DNA from: Centroberyx gerrardi
Taxonomy: Eukaryota > Chordata > Actinopteri > Beryciformes > Berycidae
NCBI RefSeq assembly: GCF_048128805.1
Contig: NC_136010.1
Coordinates: 23,530,480-23,594,479, forward strand
Length of the DNA: 64,000 nt
Reading direction: 5' to 3'
In this document: positions 25,433-36,599 of the stretch, piece after piece
Numbering within the stretch: the first letter of the stretch is position 1
Layout: each line of letters starts with the position of its first letter
The notes under the pieces: generated by a model
The model's database searches: none
Told to the model about the DNA's origin: nothing
What the model saw: only the letters and a program-made list of their open reading frames with translations
Program-made: the position numbers and the translations under genes

Positions 25433-27806
25433 TGTTTTCTGTGTGTACAAGGCAATGTGTGTGCAAGTACCTGATTGTCTCAGTATGTGCAATGCCTGCC
25501 TGCATCAGTGTGTGTGTGTGTGTGTGTGTGAGCAGCAGTGAGCCCAGCGTGGGGCTAGTGTCTGGAGCGTGTAATTGAAACACGGTCCCACGCGGCGCTA
25601 CACAGTGACCCCACTAATCTCCTCCTGACAAAGTGGCTTAGCTTCTATAGGGTCATATGGCACAGCTAGACAGCTTAAACACAACAGAGCGCACCGCCTG
25701 GCCCATAGACCCTGTGTCCTCCCTGCATTCAACAGGTTGGACTCAGCACCTCATTAGCTAGAATGATGCTGGAACTCCAAAACAAGAATGAAGTCAAGAT
25801 TCAGGACCAAGAGTCTAACAGCTTCCCAAATGAAAATAATGCAATAGAAAAAGGTTTATGCACATCCCAAAACACGAGTAAACAACAACTAGCATACTAC
25901 ACTGTCAGCAGCAACAACTCCTACTACAACTAATTCTTCCCTCCCCCAGCCCCTCAAAACATTACAAAAATTGCCTGTGATGCTGCAACGGCAGGGCAAT
26001 AATTATAACAGAGGCAGTGAGGAAGCAAGAAAATAGTATTGTGTACACACACTGTAAGTGTAACTGTGCAAACATGCAAGTGTTGACAGCCCTCCCCTCA
26101 TTTTCTAAGACTGTCTGTCAATCGCACAGTAAACACACACTCCCATGATGGGCCAGCTGTGCCTGCCACTGCTGTCAAAAAAAAATAGACACCCTAATTG
26201 AACCAGTACCCCCTGGGCAGTTGATAAATGGTGATCAGAGAGTAAAACAATCACTATGGTAGTTACCCAACTGTACATAACAAGGAGCATTCTGCTCACT
26301 GTTTTGCTGCTCCCAAAATGTCAGACCCGACAAAGATCATGTTTGGCTGAAACGTTATATTGTCACCAGTCTATTTTATGAAACATAAGTTGGGAGCAAT
26401 CATTCCTTCCTTTTTACACCGACTTTTTGGTTTTGTCCAGCTCTTGTGAGGAGGTTTTAGATGTGTGTAAAACCTCTCCTTTCTTTGTAACACAACTCTG
26501 CCCCTCTGCAAGGTCTTTGACCTTCAGTCACTCAGGTCAGAAGCAGGACGCCAAAGGAACTTAGTTAGCCTAGAACGCAGGGTTGTTTGAGTAGTTTGTT
26601 TGCAACGACAGCTCAATGTGGACAAAACACATGGGTGATATGTAGCCAAACAAATTCACAAGGCAAAGTGATGCTGTGGGTTTAGGTCTTTCATAACTAC
26701 TTTCTTAGGCTTGTTGTCCATCTAGGAAGAATATACAACATAAAGGTTAATAACAACATAGCTTTCCTGTACAGCAGCCTATCCTATATTTCTATGCTGT
26801 CTCCAGACCCCCACAACAACAGAGAACAAGTACAGATTCTGTATAGTCCCACGGCACCTAAACAGAAATGGAGGTGATGACGCAACCGGAAAGAAGGGGA
26901 AGGCAGCCACCATTTAAGGAGACTCCCCATTAACAAATAGTGCTAAAATTCACATTTTCAGTCTCTTCTCCAACCATCATAACCTTTTCTTGTATCCTGA
27001 CAATAACAAATTTTCACTGAATTGAAACAAGACTCTTAGACTCTGTGCGGTTCCAGTGAAACCCCACCAATGTGGAAAACACCTATTGTTTGTATTTGCA
27101 TGAAAAGGTAACTTTGACTTATCAAACAAGTAGGAGCTAGGTCTCTTTGTTCAAATATGTTACTTCCTCTGTGCTTACCTTTCCTCTGCAGGAAGAGCCT
27201 GAGCAGTGGGCTGGCAGTGGAGATGGCCTTGTGATAGTTGTCATCGTTGTTGATGGGTAGCAGGTCGCCGTGCACATCGGCGTAGCCCACCAGCAGCTCC
27301 ACGTTGGGGATGCGATGCACATGCTGCAGGAGGCCGTAGAACTCATCGAAACGACCGGGCTTCGACCGGTCCAGGGAGAACCGACGGAACTCCGCCCCAA
27401 ACTGGGAGGGGACACACACACAGACACATGTAAATACAATCATACAAACACACACAAACAAAATCATATACACACACACACACACACACAGGCATGAGAG
27501 AGATGAACACAGCTTGGTACAAGTAGCTAGATACACAGAAAAAGACAGAAAAAGAAAAAATATAGAGCCACAGACATTGTGAGACAGTTAAGATGCAGTA
27601 AATAGCCTATGTTCACAATGTGTGCTCACGATATGAAGGAACACCTCTTTAACAGGTCTGAGATTTGTGGTTGTGATAGGCATAGACTGTAGTGGTAGCC
27701 TAAATAATTTCAAAACCACTGTGAAGAAGAGGCTGCCATCCATGTGGACTAGCTGACACAGCATATGTGATGAATTATAAATGTAGACTGTGTGCTGTAT
27801 GCGTGT

Positions 27807-27837
<31 letters not shown>

Positions 27838-29240
27838 GGGGGGGTATCTGTGTGTCTGTGTACTTGTGGATGCAGTATGTTCTAGACTAAACAGCATGGT
27901 CTAATCAAGCCTCACAGAATGTTTGGTATGCAGTTGTGGGCATGTGTATGTTGTGTCTTCATCACACACACACACACCCCCTCAAATACGCATTGCTGGC
28001 TTATGAATACTGCAATAGTCAATGTGGTCTGTGCGTGTGGTCTGACAACTGCTGAATCAATTGCTGCAGATGCCTAATCTTAATGAGGCAGGCAACTGTG
28101 GGGCTGACACTGAGAGCAATGTCACTTTGGTGTTGATGAGAAGTACCAAGTGTTGTGGTTACTGTTGCCCAGCACTGAAGAGATGATCTACAATTCATTG
28201 CCAAACTAGAAGCTCATCACCTCAAACATTAGTGCAAAGCAGAATTACTATTGGCTGAGAAGCCAATGGGGTCACAGGCCTGTTTTTGGCACGTCCCCAA
28301 ATGACAAGAGGATAAAACATGGTTAGATGACCCTGGGTTACTCAACTTGAGTCCAGGCTGAAACAAGTTTACGATTACTCGGTGTATAAGCATAAATGAT
28401 GATTTTTAACACCAACTGAAGAGGCAAGTGACACCAACAGGGATGTCATCTTTGCTGTCATCAAGTGCGGTTCTAAAAAAGAAAGATCCACTAGCTTCAC
28501 TGGTAAATTGCATTTAAACAGCAGCAAAATGTGCCCCGAAGCTTAGACAATCCCATTTCTCAGCATGTCTATGTAATCATGCCACGGGCAAGAGGCGGGC
28601 AGTCTGTCGCGGGAGGAGCCACGATAATGAGCCTGTCATGGGCCTTGTGACACCTGTACATGCATAGGAGAACAACATGCCAAGCAGCTATCAACACATC
28701 AAGACCGGCAAATTTCCATAGCCATCCACCAAGTTATGTAAACTTGCCATGGGGCTAAGCTGAAACTGAAAACTAGTCAAACTTTGAGTCAACACAAGCA
28801 GAAGGGCAGCCGCGAAGGAGGTTGTGACAGGTGTTACTGGCTTAACGTTACTGACAATTATCTACCTTCAAAGTTATTATCAAACTATAAGATCAACTCA
28901 AATCAAGACATGGCATGGCATATTTCACCTTTTAAAATATGTCCAGCTATCGGCTAGCTAGCCACAGTAAAACAGGTAGGTTTAACGTTTTGTTAGCTAA
29001 CTAAGCTCCAGCTTGTACGGACGCAGTACGTTAATTTGTGCGACATCATAACTTGCTACCAAGCCACTTAGCAGGCTAATTTAGCCCGAGCAAGTACCAA
29101 AGGGAGAGTTTAGACAACAAAACAGAAAACAGTGAGTAACAGGACAGGTAAACGGACAAAAAAAATCCCTCAGGCACCTTGCTCTTCACCTCCACGGCAC
29201 TCAGAGAACGGTTGCTCGGCACTCGGTGGTTTTTGTTCAT
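9887..29240 (-). CDS. pard6b: PARD6B, partitioning-defective 6 homolog beta
   Basis: Scaffold of the Par polarity complex; the family binds atypical PKC through PB1, CDC42-GTP through the semi-CRIB/PDZ, and PAR3 and other ligands through PDZ, at tight junctions and the apical cortex. The join is 29178-29240, 27179-27401, 9887-10845, giving 414 residues, somewhat longer than the mammalian protein. PB1 spans about residues 20-95 with the acidic [15 protein letters not shown] motif. The semi-CRIB is about 133-150 ([15 protein letters not shown]). PDZ is about 154-250 with carboxylate loop PLGF. The C-terminus is EEDGTVITL. The start is the first ATG; a TAG lies 9 nt upstream in frame. The C-terminal linker is expanded by glycine, serine and alanine. 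The beta paralogue is chosen from the neighbouring ADNP and DPM1 and the C-terminal motif. Confidence 0.93.
12186..12250 (+). repeat. LINE-type 3' tail fragment
   Basis: Contains GTAAAGCACTTTGTAAAC and later GCTCTATAAATAAAGTTA, the ending common to many teleost L2-like elements. Only the tail is recognised. Confidence 0.5.
15311..15838. repeat. TAC trinucleotide tracts split by a dispersed repeat
   Basis: Imperfect (TAC/TGC)n at about 15311-15358 and about 15627-15838. Between them, about 15358-15630, lies a teleost dispersed repeat with the words GGGCATTTAGCAGATGC and GAGCGACTTACAATGAAT. It seems to have inserted into an existing trinucleotide tract. Confidence 0.65.
15841..17122. mobile_element. 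TTAA-flanked non-autonomous DNA transposon
   Basis: A 1282-bp segment bounded by TTAA at 15837-15840 and 17123-17126. The ends are imperfect inverted repeats: AGGCCTACTTC at the left and AGGGCAACTTC at the right when reversed. There is no transposase ORF. Inside are promoter-like words, including CCAGAATGCATTGCGCGCG near 16000. The element sits within the TAC trinucleotide tract. Confidence 0.65.
19128..19373 (-). other. Unexplained open reading stretch with splice acceptor
   Basis: After a TTGTCTTCCAG acceptor the frame stays open for about 80 codons to a TAG. It includes [20 protein letters not shown] and a Ser/Thr/Pro-rich tail. I do not recognise it. It could be an alternative terminal exon, a pseudo-exon, or chance; the plus strand is also open here. 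Confidence 0.25.
20240..21900. repeat. Pyrimidine-rich low-complexity block
   Basis: Long CT-rich DNA with (CT)n runs, for example around 21160-21190. It is broken by islands such as GGCTAGGGCCTCACTCTGC near 21090, which resemble islands in the 32-36 kb block. Apparent ORFs are compositional artefacts. Confidence 0.6.
22900..23085 (+). repeat. LINE-type 3' tail fragment
   Basis: T-rich stretch ending in GGGCTATATAAATAAATTTG, matching the style of teleost LINE 3' tails. Confidence 0.45.
25390..25431. repeat. (TG)n microsatellite
   Basis: About 21 uninterrupted TG units, with a second shorter tract near 25510-25530. Confidence 0.9.
27179..27401 (-). CDS. pard6b: PARD6B coding exon 2 (PB1 domain)
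   Basis: Reads [20 protein letters not shown], then [20 protein letters not shown], and ends LLRLFLQRK. The acceptor is CTCCCAG and the donor is GTAAGC in phase 1. Confidence 0.95.
27402..29177 (-). other. PARD6B intron 1
   Basis: Holds a (GT)n/poly-G tract at about 27802-27844. Next to exon 1, at about 28838-29075, it holds a cluster of GCTAGC, GCTAAC and AACGTT words. No recognised gene. Confidence 0.75.
27821..27844 (+). repeat. Uninterrupted run of 24 G after (GT)n
   Basis: A (GT)n tract runs straight into 24 consecutive G. The length may be affected by sequencing or assembly. Confidence 0.8.
29178..29240 (-). CDS. pard6b: PARD6B coding exon 1
   Basis: Codes [20 protein letters not shown] plus K, which joins [10 protein letters not shown] of exon 2 in phase 0. 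The donor reads AAG|GTGCCT, a poor match to GTRAGT but the only one that restores the conserved KSKFGAEF junction. Confidence 0.88.
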
Positions 29241-29760
29241 GTTTCGCTAGCAGCGGGACCGCCGCCACAGCACACACACTCGCCCTGCTGCTGCCGCTGA
29301 GTGTATCCCAACAATGTAGGTATCCACAGTTATTATTCCAGTTATACAGGCTGTCCCACGGTATGTCGACGTCCCACAGTTTGCGTTGTCCCCCCTGGTC
29401 CCTCCAAGAATGCGACAACGCCTGCCAACCAGCCTAGTTAGTCTGTAAACTTATCTCCTCTCATACTTGCCACTGCCAGTACAGCTACCACTACTGTGCG
29501 TATACCGCCTCTCTCTCCTCCTCGGTCAGCTTCTGCCTATGTCTCTCTCCCCCTCTCTCTCTCCCCCTCTGTGCCTTGGCTTGAGTGCTGGCGACGCGAG
29601 GCTTCAAAATTGCACACGAGACTTCAAAATAAGAGACTATCTCGGTCTCTCTCGACACTTCAGAATAAGAGCTCCCTCTCCCCACCACCACCACCACCAG
29701 AAAATGAATGTACTATTCAAAATAGCGAGTGAAATAATAGTGAAATTTAAATAATCCTCA
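29241..29760 (-). promoter_or_regulatory. Probable PARD6B promoter / 5'UTR region
   Basis: Sequence upstream of the start codon, with CpGs clustered near 29240-29300 and CT-rich DNA at 29510-29580. No TATA box or initiator could be assigned. Confidence 0.35.
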
Positions 29761-29767
29761 TATCTCT

Positions 29768-29836
29768 GGGGACCCTGAAGAACCTCGTCAAGGTCCCCTG
29801 GAGGTCCTGGGACCCCACTTTGGGAACTATCGCCCT
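29768..29836. mobile_element. hAT-type end fragment
   Basis: Contains GGACCCCACTTTGGGAACTA, which reversed resembles the TTCCCAAA ends of Charlie-like hAT elements. It is related to the copy at 30754-30940. Confidence 0.45.
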
Positions 29837-30753
29837 GAAGGAGTACTTGGAACTATTTACAATAACCTACTAGCCTGTGAATGAGAAAAATCAGACAGAA
29901 AAAATATTATTATATTTAATGTACAACACAGAAAACGATATTTTTGGCCAGCAAACCAACACAAGTCGTCCCACTAGTGTCAGAATAATGTAAACCTCAA
30001 TATTCATTATCATAATTAGGATATCAATAATTATGATAAGATCGTTATGAGGGCTTATGTCACATTTGTTATAATTAGCTCTTGCACATTATCCTAATAG
30101 CCTACAAAATGCTAAAACTGCTACAATAAATCCAGTTTGGCATTTATGACATATCATTAGTGGTTCCATTTGCATATTGTTTACACATGATGTAGGGTAT
30201 AAATATTTTAAATAAGTTGTTATGATGTCAAATGAGTACATCACATTTATGTTGGTAGTAAAGAGGTAGTGTCAGCTGAATGCACAGTGTTTCTTGTTGT
30301 ATAGTGACACCTTCTGGCCAATAGCCATACACTGCTGCTGGCTACCTGCCCAGTGTATAAGCTTTATGCACTTCAGATATACAGTCTATATTAAGACAGA
30401 AATTATTGGCTACCATTATAGGCAGTGATGCAATGGAACATAAAAAGGTTTGTAAATTATAACAGTCAGTGATCACCATAAGGCATGACAATCGCCAACA
30501 TAAATAATATCAGTTATATTGTCAGAAAATTATTAATTTATGTTCATTTTTCCTTAAAAGAAAAAATAAATATCATCATAACTTAGATCAGTGTTATACC
30601 TTTTAGTGTGATATGCATTTAAGTCATAAAGAATTATGCCAGCCAAAAAAGGTGGGCAAAGACTGTTTCTATAAATAAATAGGTGGATAAACTTGGTTTT
30701 CCCTTCACTACAACCCTGATTGTAGGCTGTTATTATAAGCTATTATTATTGGG
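29837..30753. other. AT-rich intergenic DNA
   Basis: No gene, conserved motif or clear repeat was recognised. Confidence 0.6.
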
Positions 30754-30940
30754 CAGGGGTTCCCAAACTTTTTCATGTCAAGGACCCCTAAAAAGATATA
30801 CATTATGATAACATTTTGTGCTTTGTTATTTGATATAATTTGGTGCAAATTTATATAACTAACTACTCATTTTGCCGGGGACCCACTGAATCCCCTCAAG
30901 GACCCTTGGTGGTCCCTGGACCACAGTTTGGGCACCACCG
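30754..30940. mobile_element. Short hAT MITE
   Basis: Starts CAGGGGTTCCCAAACT and ends in the approximate inverse CAGTTTGGGCACCACCG. The interior repeats AAGGACCC words. No 8-bp target duplication was found. Confidence 0.6.
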
Positions 30941-31944
30941 GTATGTATAATGTATAAATGAAAGCAAAATTTGCTTATACATTGTGCTTGTACATATTGA
31001 TTTCTTCTTATTAGACAGTATAAAGTGGGGAGTGTAAGGAATGATGGGAGGGGAAAAAGAAAGGAGGGTAACAAGCAGCAGAAGTAATGAGTCAGATGTG
31101 AACGCACAGTGTCATGAGTGCCTGCATGGTCTGTTCTGATTGAGCCACCAGGGATCACTTCTACCCTGCTGGCCTATTGAACTCTCCCACCTGATACTTC
31201 TCTGCCTTGTCAGGAAGATTCTCACCCTTATGAAAAAGGACCACAGTAACCATATAATACATTTTGGAAGGATTTTACAAAAACTATAAGTCCCTAAAGG
31301 AAGATGATGGTGGTACCATAGAGATAAAAATACCATAAAGTACAATAAGGTCGCTGTAACTCTATTGAGTACCACCACCGAAAATTATAGGATTATTATA
31401 GTGACCTTTGTTTTATTACTCAGAGAGAGTAGATTAACATTTCCCTTTAAAGAAAAAGGAGGAAGAGGAAGCATGCTGGCTGGGGTCATATGATTCTCAG
31501 AAGTCAGACAGAGCCGGACACACAGACATCAATAAGACATGTGGCCCGATGTGGGAATGGAAATGTTGCTGTCTCATTGGCACTTTTCAGTGTATGCATG
31601 TGCTAGTGAGAACACAATTCTCAATAATATGTAGTTGAACCTGGGCCAGTGGAGTGGGAACAACTCATGAGTCCCTCTCTATCCCTGTGCAAGTGAAATG
31701 AAAGTATAGTGAAGGAGAATTTAATCACTGGCATACAGTCAGTGGCAAAAATCTTTCTGCTGAATACTCATTACATTTCTGTTGGTAAAAAGATACATTT
31801 GAAGCCAAACTGTTGGCTATTGATTCTGTCAATATGTTTTCTTATATTAAAAGAAAACTGGCACAGAAGTGGGTTTTGATAGAGGGCATGAGCAACAACT
31901 GCAATAGTAAGAGGTAAATCTATACATTTTAAATATATATATTT

Positions 31945-32158
31945 GGAGCAGCAGGGTCACATAGTGCGATGACAGGTTCAAGCCCCATGTCGGCAAGCAT
32001 CTGTCCTGCTGAAGTGTCCCTGAGCAAGACACTGAATCCATATCAGCTCCATGGGTGCCCCTCTGTAGCTGAACCTGACCTTTGACCTCCCTGTGGAGGG
32101 GGGCAAGAAAAAAGAAAATTTCTCTACAGGGATCAATAAAGTATCACACTATTATTGT
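31945..32158 (+). mobile_element. tRNA-derived SINE
   Basis: Has a B-box-like GGTTCAAGCCC and the common teleost SINE core CCTGAGCAAGACACTGAA. It ends in the LINE-like tail GGGATCAATAAAGTATC. Confidence 0.65.
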
Positions 32159-32772
32159 ACTTTTTCTGTTAAAATGTATCCTACATATTAACAACTGAGA
32201 ACCAAAAATGTACCTTAAACTGCAAAGGGAGCAAGTGTTGGTCCCTTAGGTATTGCTGGTTATCTAGCCTAGAAATAGAAAATGATTTTAATGTATTCTA
32301 ATGGCACTATTACTGATAATGTCAGAGAGCCCTGAAGGTGACAATACTTTTGCTGGCTGGTTCCTGGGACAGAAAGACAGCTGTTTGTGGCTCCACAAAA
32401 GAAAAAAACAGACTGAGAAACACTGTACCAAGGTACAATTTTCTCTAAGCATACAAACACACACACACAGACGCCACTCTCCAGACACCCCACGACAAAT
32501 GTGTCCCCTCCCCCACGGCCCCCGTCCTCGCTCCCCTCCTTTTTGGCCTCCCCCCTCGCCTGCTGTGTACACAGCATTGTAGATAAAGTCTGCCTGACCT
32601 CCCACCAGTCTCCCTCCCTCCCCTGCCTCTCACCCCCACTCCACCCCCCCTCCGCAATATGATGACTGGAGCCTCTCTCCAACTACAGGGGGCGCCAGTA
32701 GCTACTCCACTGCCGCCATGCAAAGCTTCTCTCTGCTCCTCACTCCCCCCCCCCCCATCCCCCCCCCACCCC

Positions 32773-32806
<34 letters not shown>

Positions 32807-33794
32807 TCCTCATTCTCGGCCTCTCCCCCTCCCTCCACCTTCAGTACACACAGTACTGCAGATGAGGCCCTCCACAATCCACTAGGCCTCTCTCTCTCTC
32901 TCTCTCTCTTTCTTCCTTTCGCTTGTTCTCTCTCTCTCCACTTATGATGATGTCACCAACTCAGTTTCTGGGGCCCTATTCATGCAACATCCTGGAAAAT
33001 CTGATTCACATTTTGACTGGTAAATTGGAAGCCATTATTTGTAATGTGTCTTGGCATTCTTGGCTCTCATTTCGTAAAGGTGAAACCCTTATACCCCCAG
33101 TTGCCCATTGCCCATATCTGTATATCTATTGCTCATATAACATAACATACATCAGGAACAATCAGTGACGTTATAAGAAGAGTAGGTACTCCGGTCCCAT
33201 ATATAGAGATGTAACCATTGTAGAGATCCCACTTTTTATTGGATGCTTGCTGAGCTGCTGCTGCACTCTTCCTCCATCCTCAAATTGTTTAAAAAAAAAA
33301 AAAAAAGTTATACTCTCTTTACAGCTGCTATAAGTTACAAAGAATATTCTGGTAACTAGTTGGTTGAAAGACAGTTTTCTTACAGTATACTAACATTCAA
33401 GAAAGAATTGTATGCATGAATGGGAATTACCACTGCAGATATCGTATGTCCTTTATTGAGACAGTTTGAAGACTGAGAGTGGTCTAGAATAGGGGAGACA
33501 CAGGAATTACAGTTCCTGAGGTTTTCCATCTTAAGCAAATAAGGGTAAACATCGTCAACGCACTTCGAATTGGTTTCACTCTTGGAAAATGGCTGAGATG
33601 ATCAAGATTGGCATTCCTACTCCTATGGGATTTACCCAATATGGGACTTGGCTTATTATCTTGAAGCAGGCTTTCCATGACTCAATTGGGTTTCGTCTCT
33701 CTCTATGGAAGGACTAACTGCTAGTGCGAGTAGCTACTCCACAATTACTGTTCCTCTCCTTGTTGCCCCAGTCCAGCTCTGCTTGTGGTCCTGC

Positions 33795-33862
33795 AGCTCA
33801 CTGAGTTGAGCATGGCACTAAGACTTTCTGGGTTGGGGGTTCAATTCCCACTTGGGCCACAC
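33795..33862 (+). repeat. tRNA-like SINE head
   Basis: Shows an A-box-like TGAGTTGAGCATGG and a B box GGTTCAATTCC at tRNA-like spacing. It is not a functional tRNA, since no cloverleaf closes. Confidence 0.5.
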
Positions 33863-34460
33863 CAGCTGAAACTGTATGTGCTGATGATAGTGTAAGGTAA
33901 TGTGAGGTTACTTGTCACCTCCTCGTCTCCTCTTCCTCCCCCTTCCTCTCTTTGTGTCTCATCCTTCCCCTCTTTTTCCTCTCGTCCTTCTTTTGGTGTC
34001 TCCCGCTACCCTTCCATTTCCTCTTTCGTCCTCACTGGACTTTGTCTCTTCCCCATCATGGCGGACGTCTCCCCTCTCTGCCTCACTTACAATTGGCCAT
34101 GGCCATGGGTCTCTCCCTCTATCTCTCTCCGTCTCTCTCTCTTTCTCTCTCTCTCTCTCTCCCCCTCTCTCTCTCTTCATCTCAGTTTTCTGTGCCTACT
34201 GAATGATTCAATTTTACCCTATTCTCTCCATGAATCATTTGCACTGTGTGTGTGTGTGTGTGTGTGTGTGTGGTCCACTTGCAGCAATGACAGGAGTATC
34301 TTTTCAGCTGCAGGAGGCGCTAGTAGTGGCCTAGGTCCGCCACCATCTGTCTCCCTCTCTCTCTCTCTCTCGCTCTCTGTCTCTCTTTCTTGCTCCATTC
34401 CCCCGGCCCTCCTCCCCCCTCCGCTGTGTCTAATGCCTTCCTCTCCTTTCCCTCCCTCAA

Positions 34461-34488
34461 CCCCCCCCCCCCCCCCCCCCCCCCCCCC
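34461..34488 (+). repeat. Run of 28 C
   Basis: Uninterrupted poly-C inside the module array. It can form G-quadruplex or i-motif structures and is prone to assembly error. Confidence 0.8.
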
Positions 34489-35083
34489 ACTACATCACCC
34501 AGCACTGCGGACGAGGCCTCTCGCCTCCCCCGCAGTCTGCAAGGCCTTTCTTTAGCCCACCCCCCCACTACCTCCTCTCCTTCCCTCCCTCCCTCTCCCT
34601 CTCTGCTGCTCTCTCTCTCTCCTTCCTCTCCACTGTTTCCTGACATTTTATTCCCCCCCATCTACCCCCCCCCCTCTCTCTCTCTCTCTGTACTGATGTT
34701 GTTATTGTCCCAGTTTTGTGGGGACCCTGATCTATATGACCTCTAGCTACATGCAATATTCAGAGGATGTGAAGTACATGATGAAATCTTGTACCGCAAC
34801 AGCACAGTTCCCCAAACTCCCCCCTCCACCACCCCCACTCACCCCACCCCCCCTCCCAATCTGGAGACTGTTATTATTTCTCATTACCCTGCACCGAGAC
34901 GGAAATCTCACATCTGACTCCTGCCAGTCTCCTACAGGGGGCGCCGTCTGCGACTCCACCGCCGCCATTAGGCTACATTACAAGCTGCTCACGGCCTCCC
35001 CCCCCCCCCCCACCCCCCCCCCTCCTCTCCTCTCTCTCTTATCTGTCTCTCTGTTTCTTCTCAGCTCACCCCCCTCCTCCTCT

Positions 35084-35125
<42 letters not shown>

Positions 35126-35132
35126 TCTTCCT

Positions 35133-35163
<31 letters not shown>

Positions 35164-35984
35164 AGCTCCCCCTCTCTTCATCTCCCTCGCCTCACCCTCC
35201 TCCTCCTCCTCCTCCTCCTCTCCGTCCCCCTTCCTCCCCTCCTCTCCAAAGCATTGCAGATGAGGCTTTCCTTCCTCCACCTTCCTCCTCTCTCCGTCGG
35301 CTATTATAGGCCTTGCCTCACTCTCCCTCCTCCTCCTCCCCCTTTTCTTCTCCCTCCCTCCCTCTGTCTCTCCTCTCTCTCTGCAGCTGGCGTTGGCATT
35401 GTCTTTGGTTTAGTTGGAAGCCCTGATCATCATGCGATCGCCACAAGATCACAGTTCAGGTGGATGCGGGTGGCGGGCCAGGTGGGAGAAAATGCTAAAT
35501 TGACCTGTGGCCGCTTCAGCCAATTAGTCTCTCTCCCATTAAGCTGTTTTGTCTCGGTTGCCCGTACTTCTTTGTGTCTGACAGCAGGGAAAGCACAGAG
35601 GCAAGAGGGTCTCTCTCCCTCTGACTACAGGGGGCGCCAGTCGCTACCCCACCGCCGCCATTGCGTAGCTCCTCTCCTCCACTCCTCACCCCCCCCCTCC
35701 TCTCCTGTCTTCCTCTCTCTCCCCCTCCTCCTTCTCCTCTCCCCGTCTCTCTCTCTCACTCTGTCTCCTTCCCTTTGCCCTCCCTTCCCCCAACAGCCCT
35801 CCTCCTATCCCCGCCTCTCTCTCACTATCTCCCTCTCTCCTCCCCTCCCCTCCCCTCCGCTCCTTCTGTCCCTACCACTTCCTCTCCTCTCTCTCTTTCT
35901 CTCCAGTCCCTCTCTCACTCTGTCTCCCTCTCTTCCCCTTCCCCCTCCCCCTCTCCCTTCCTCTCCTCTTTCTTTCTCATGCTG

Positions 35985-36016
<32 letters not shown>

Positions 36017-36158
36017 CCTCTCTTCCCCTCCCCTTCCTCGGCTCTGCTCCTCCTCTCCCTACCCCTTCCTCTCCTCCCTTTCGCTCCCGTCTCTCTCTCT
36101 TTCTCTGACTCCCTTTTCCCACTCCTCCCCTCCCCCCAGCTCCCCACCCCTTCCCCTC

Positions 36159-36192
<34 letters not shown>

Positions 36193-36402
36193 CCCTCCCC
36201 TCCCCCCTTTGAAAGGCTGTTAAGCGCTCCTTCTGCACACAGCACTGCAGATGAGGCCTCCGCCTCCCCCACAGTCTGCCAGGCCTCTCCTCCAGCCTCC
36301 CCCACCACTCCTTCCCTCCCTCCATCCTACCCTTCCTCCCTTCCTCGCTCGCTTGCTCGCTCCTTACAACAGCATAGCAACACTGAGTAGCCAGCCAGGG
36401 AG

Positions 36403-36403
<1 letters not shown>

Positions 36404-36452
<49 letters not shown>
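36404..36452. repeat. (CT)n microsatellite
   Basis: About 24 CT units at the right end of the pyrimidine-rich block. Confidence 0.85.
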
Positions 36453-36456
<4 letters not shown>

Positions 36457-36599
36457 TCTCTCTCCCTCTCCCTCTCACACAGGGGCAGTTTCCCTCCATT
36501 TTAGATTCTTCCTTCCAGGGCAGCAACGGAAGGGGACAGGAATTACATATATGTGTGTAAAAATATATATATGGAACATATATGTCTGATGTCATTCAA

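Larger units (their letters stand above)
10846..27178 (-). other. PARD6B intron 2 (16.3 kb)
   Basis: Mostly repeats and low-complexity DNA. It contains a LINE-type tail (12186-12250), TAC trinucleotide tracts and inserted repeats (15311-17180), purine-rich DNA (17.5-18.1 kb), an unexplained open stretch (19128-19373), pyrimidine-rich DNA (20.2-21.9 kb), another LINE tail (22900-23085) and a (TG)n tract (25390-25431). No recognised gene lies inside. Confidence 0.75.
32571..36288 (+). repeat. Array of alternating A and B modules in pyrimidine-rich DNA
   Basis: Module A is 37 nt: ACAGGGGGCGCC, a 15-nt spacer, then GCCGCCAT. It occurs at 32683-32719, 34932-34968 and 35625-35661, with a diverged copy at 34307-34346. 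Module B contains GCACTGCAGATGAGGCC at 32850-32873, 34501-34548, 35250-35275 and 36241-36288, with a diverged copy at 32571-32596. The order is B0-A1-B1-A2-B2-A3-B3-A4-B4, all in one orientation. Between modules lie CT, C and CCT runs. A contains a CTCF-like core and a YY1-like word. Confidence 0.7.

Noticed and set aside
33795-33862. Possible functional tRNA gene
   Set aside because: A and B box words are present, but the acceptor and anticodon stems do not pair; treated as a SINE head.
33902-36589. Many Ser/Leu/Pro-rich or Arg/Glu-rich ORFs on both strands
   Set aside because: They follow CT/GA and C-rich simple sequence, are open in several frames at once, and resemble no protein.
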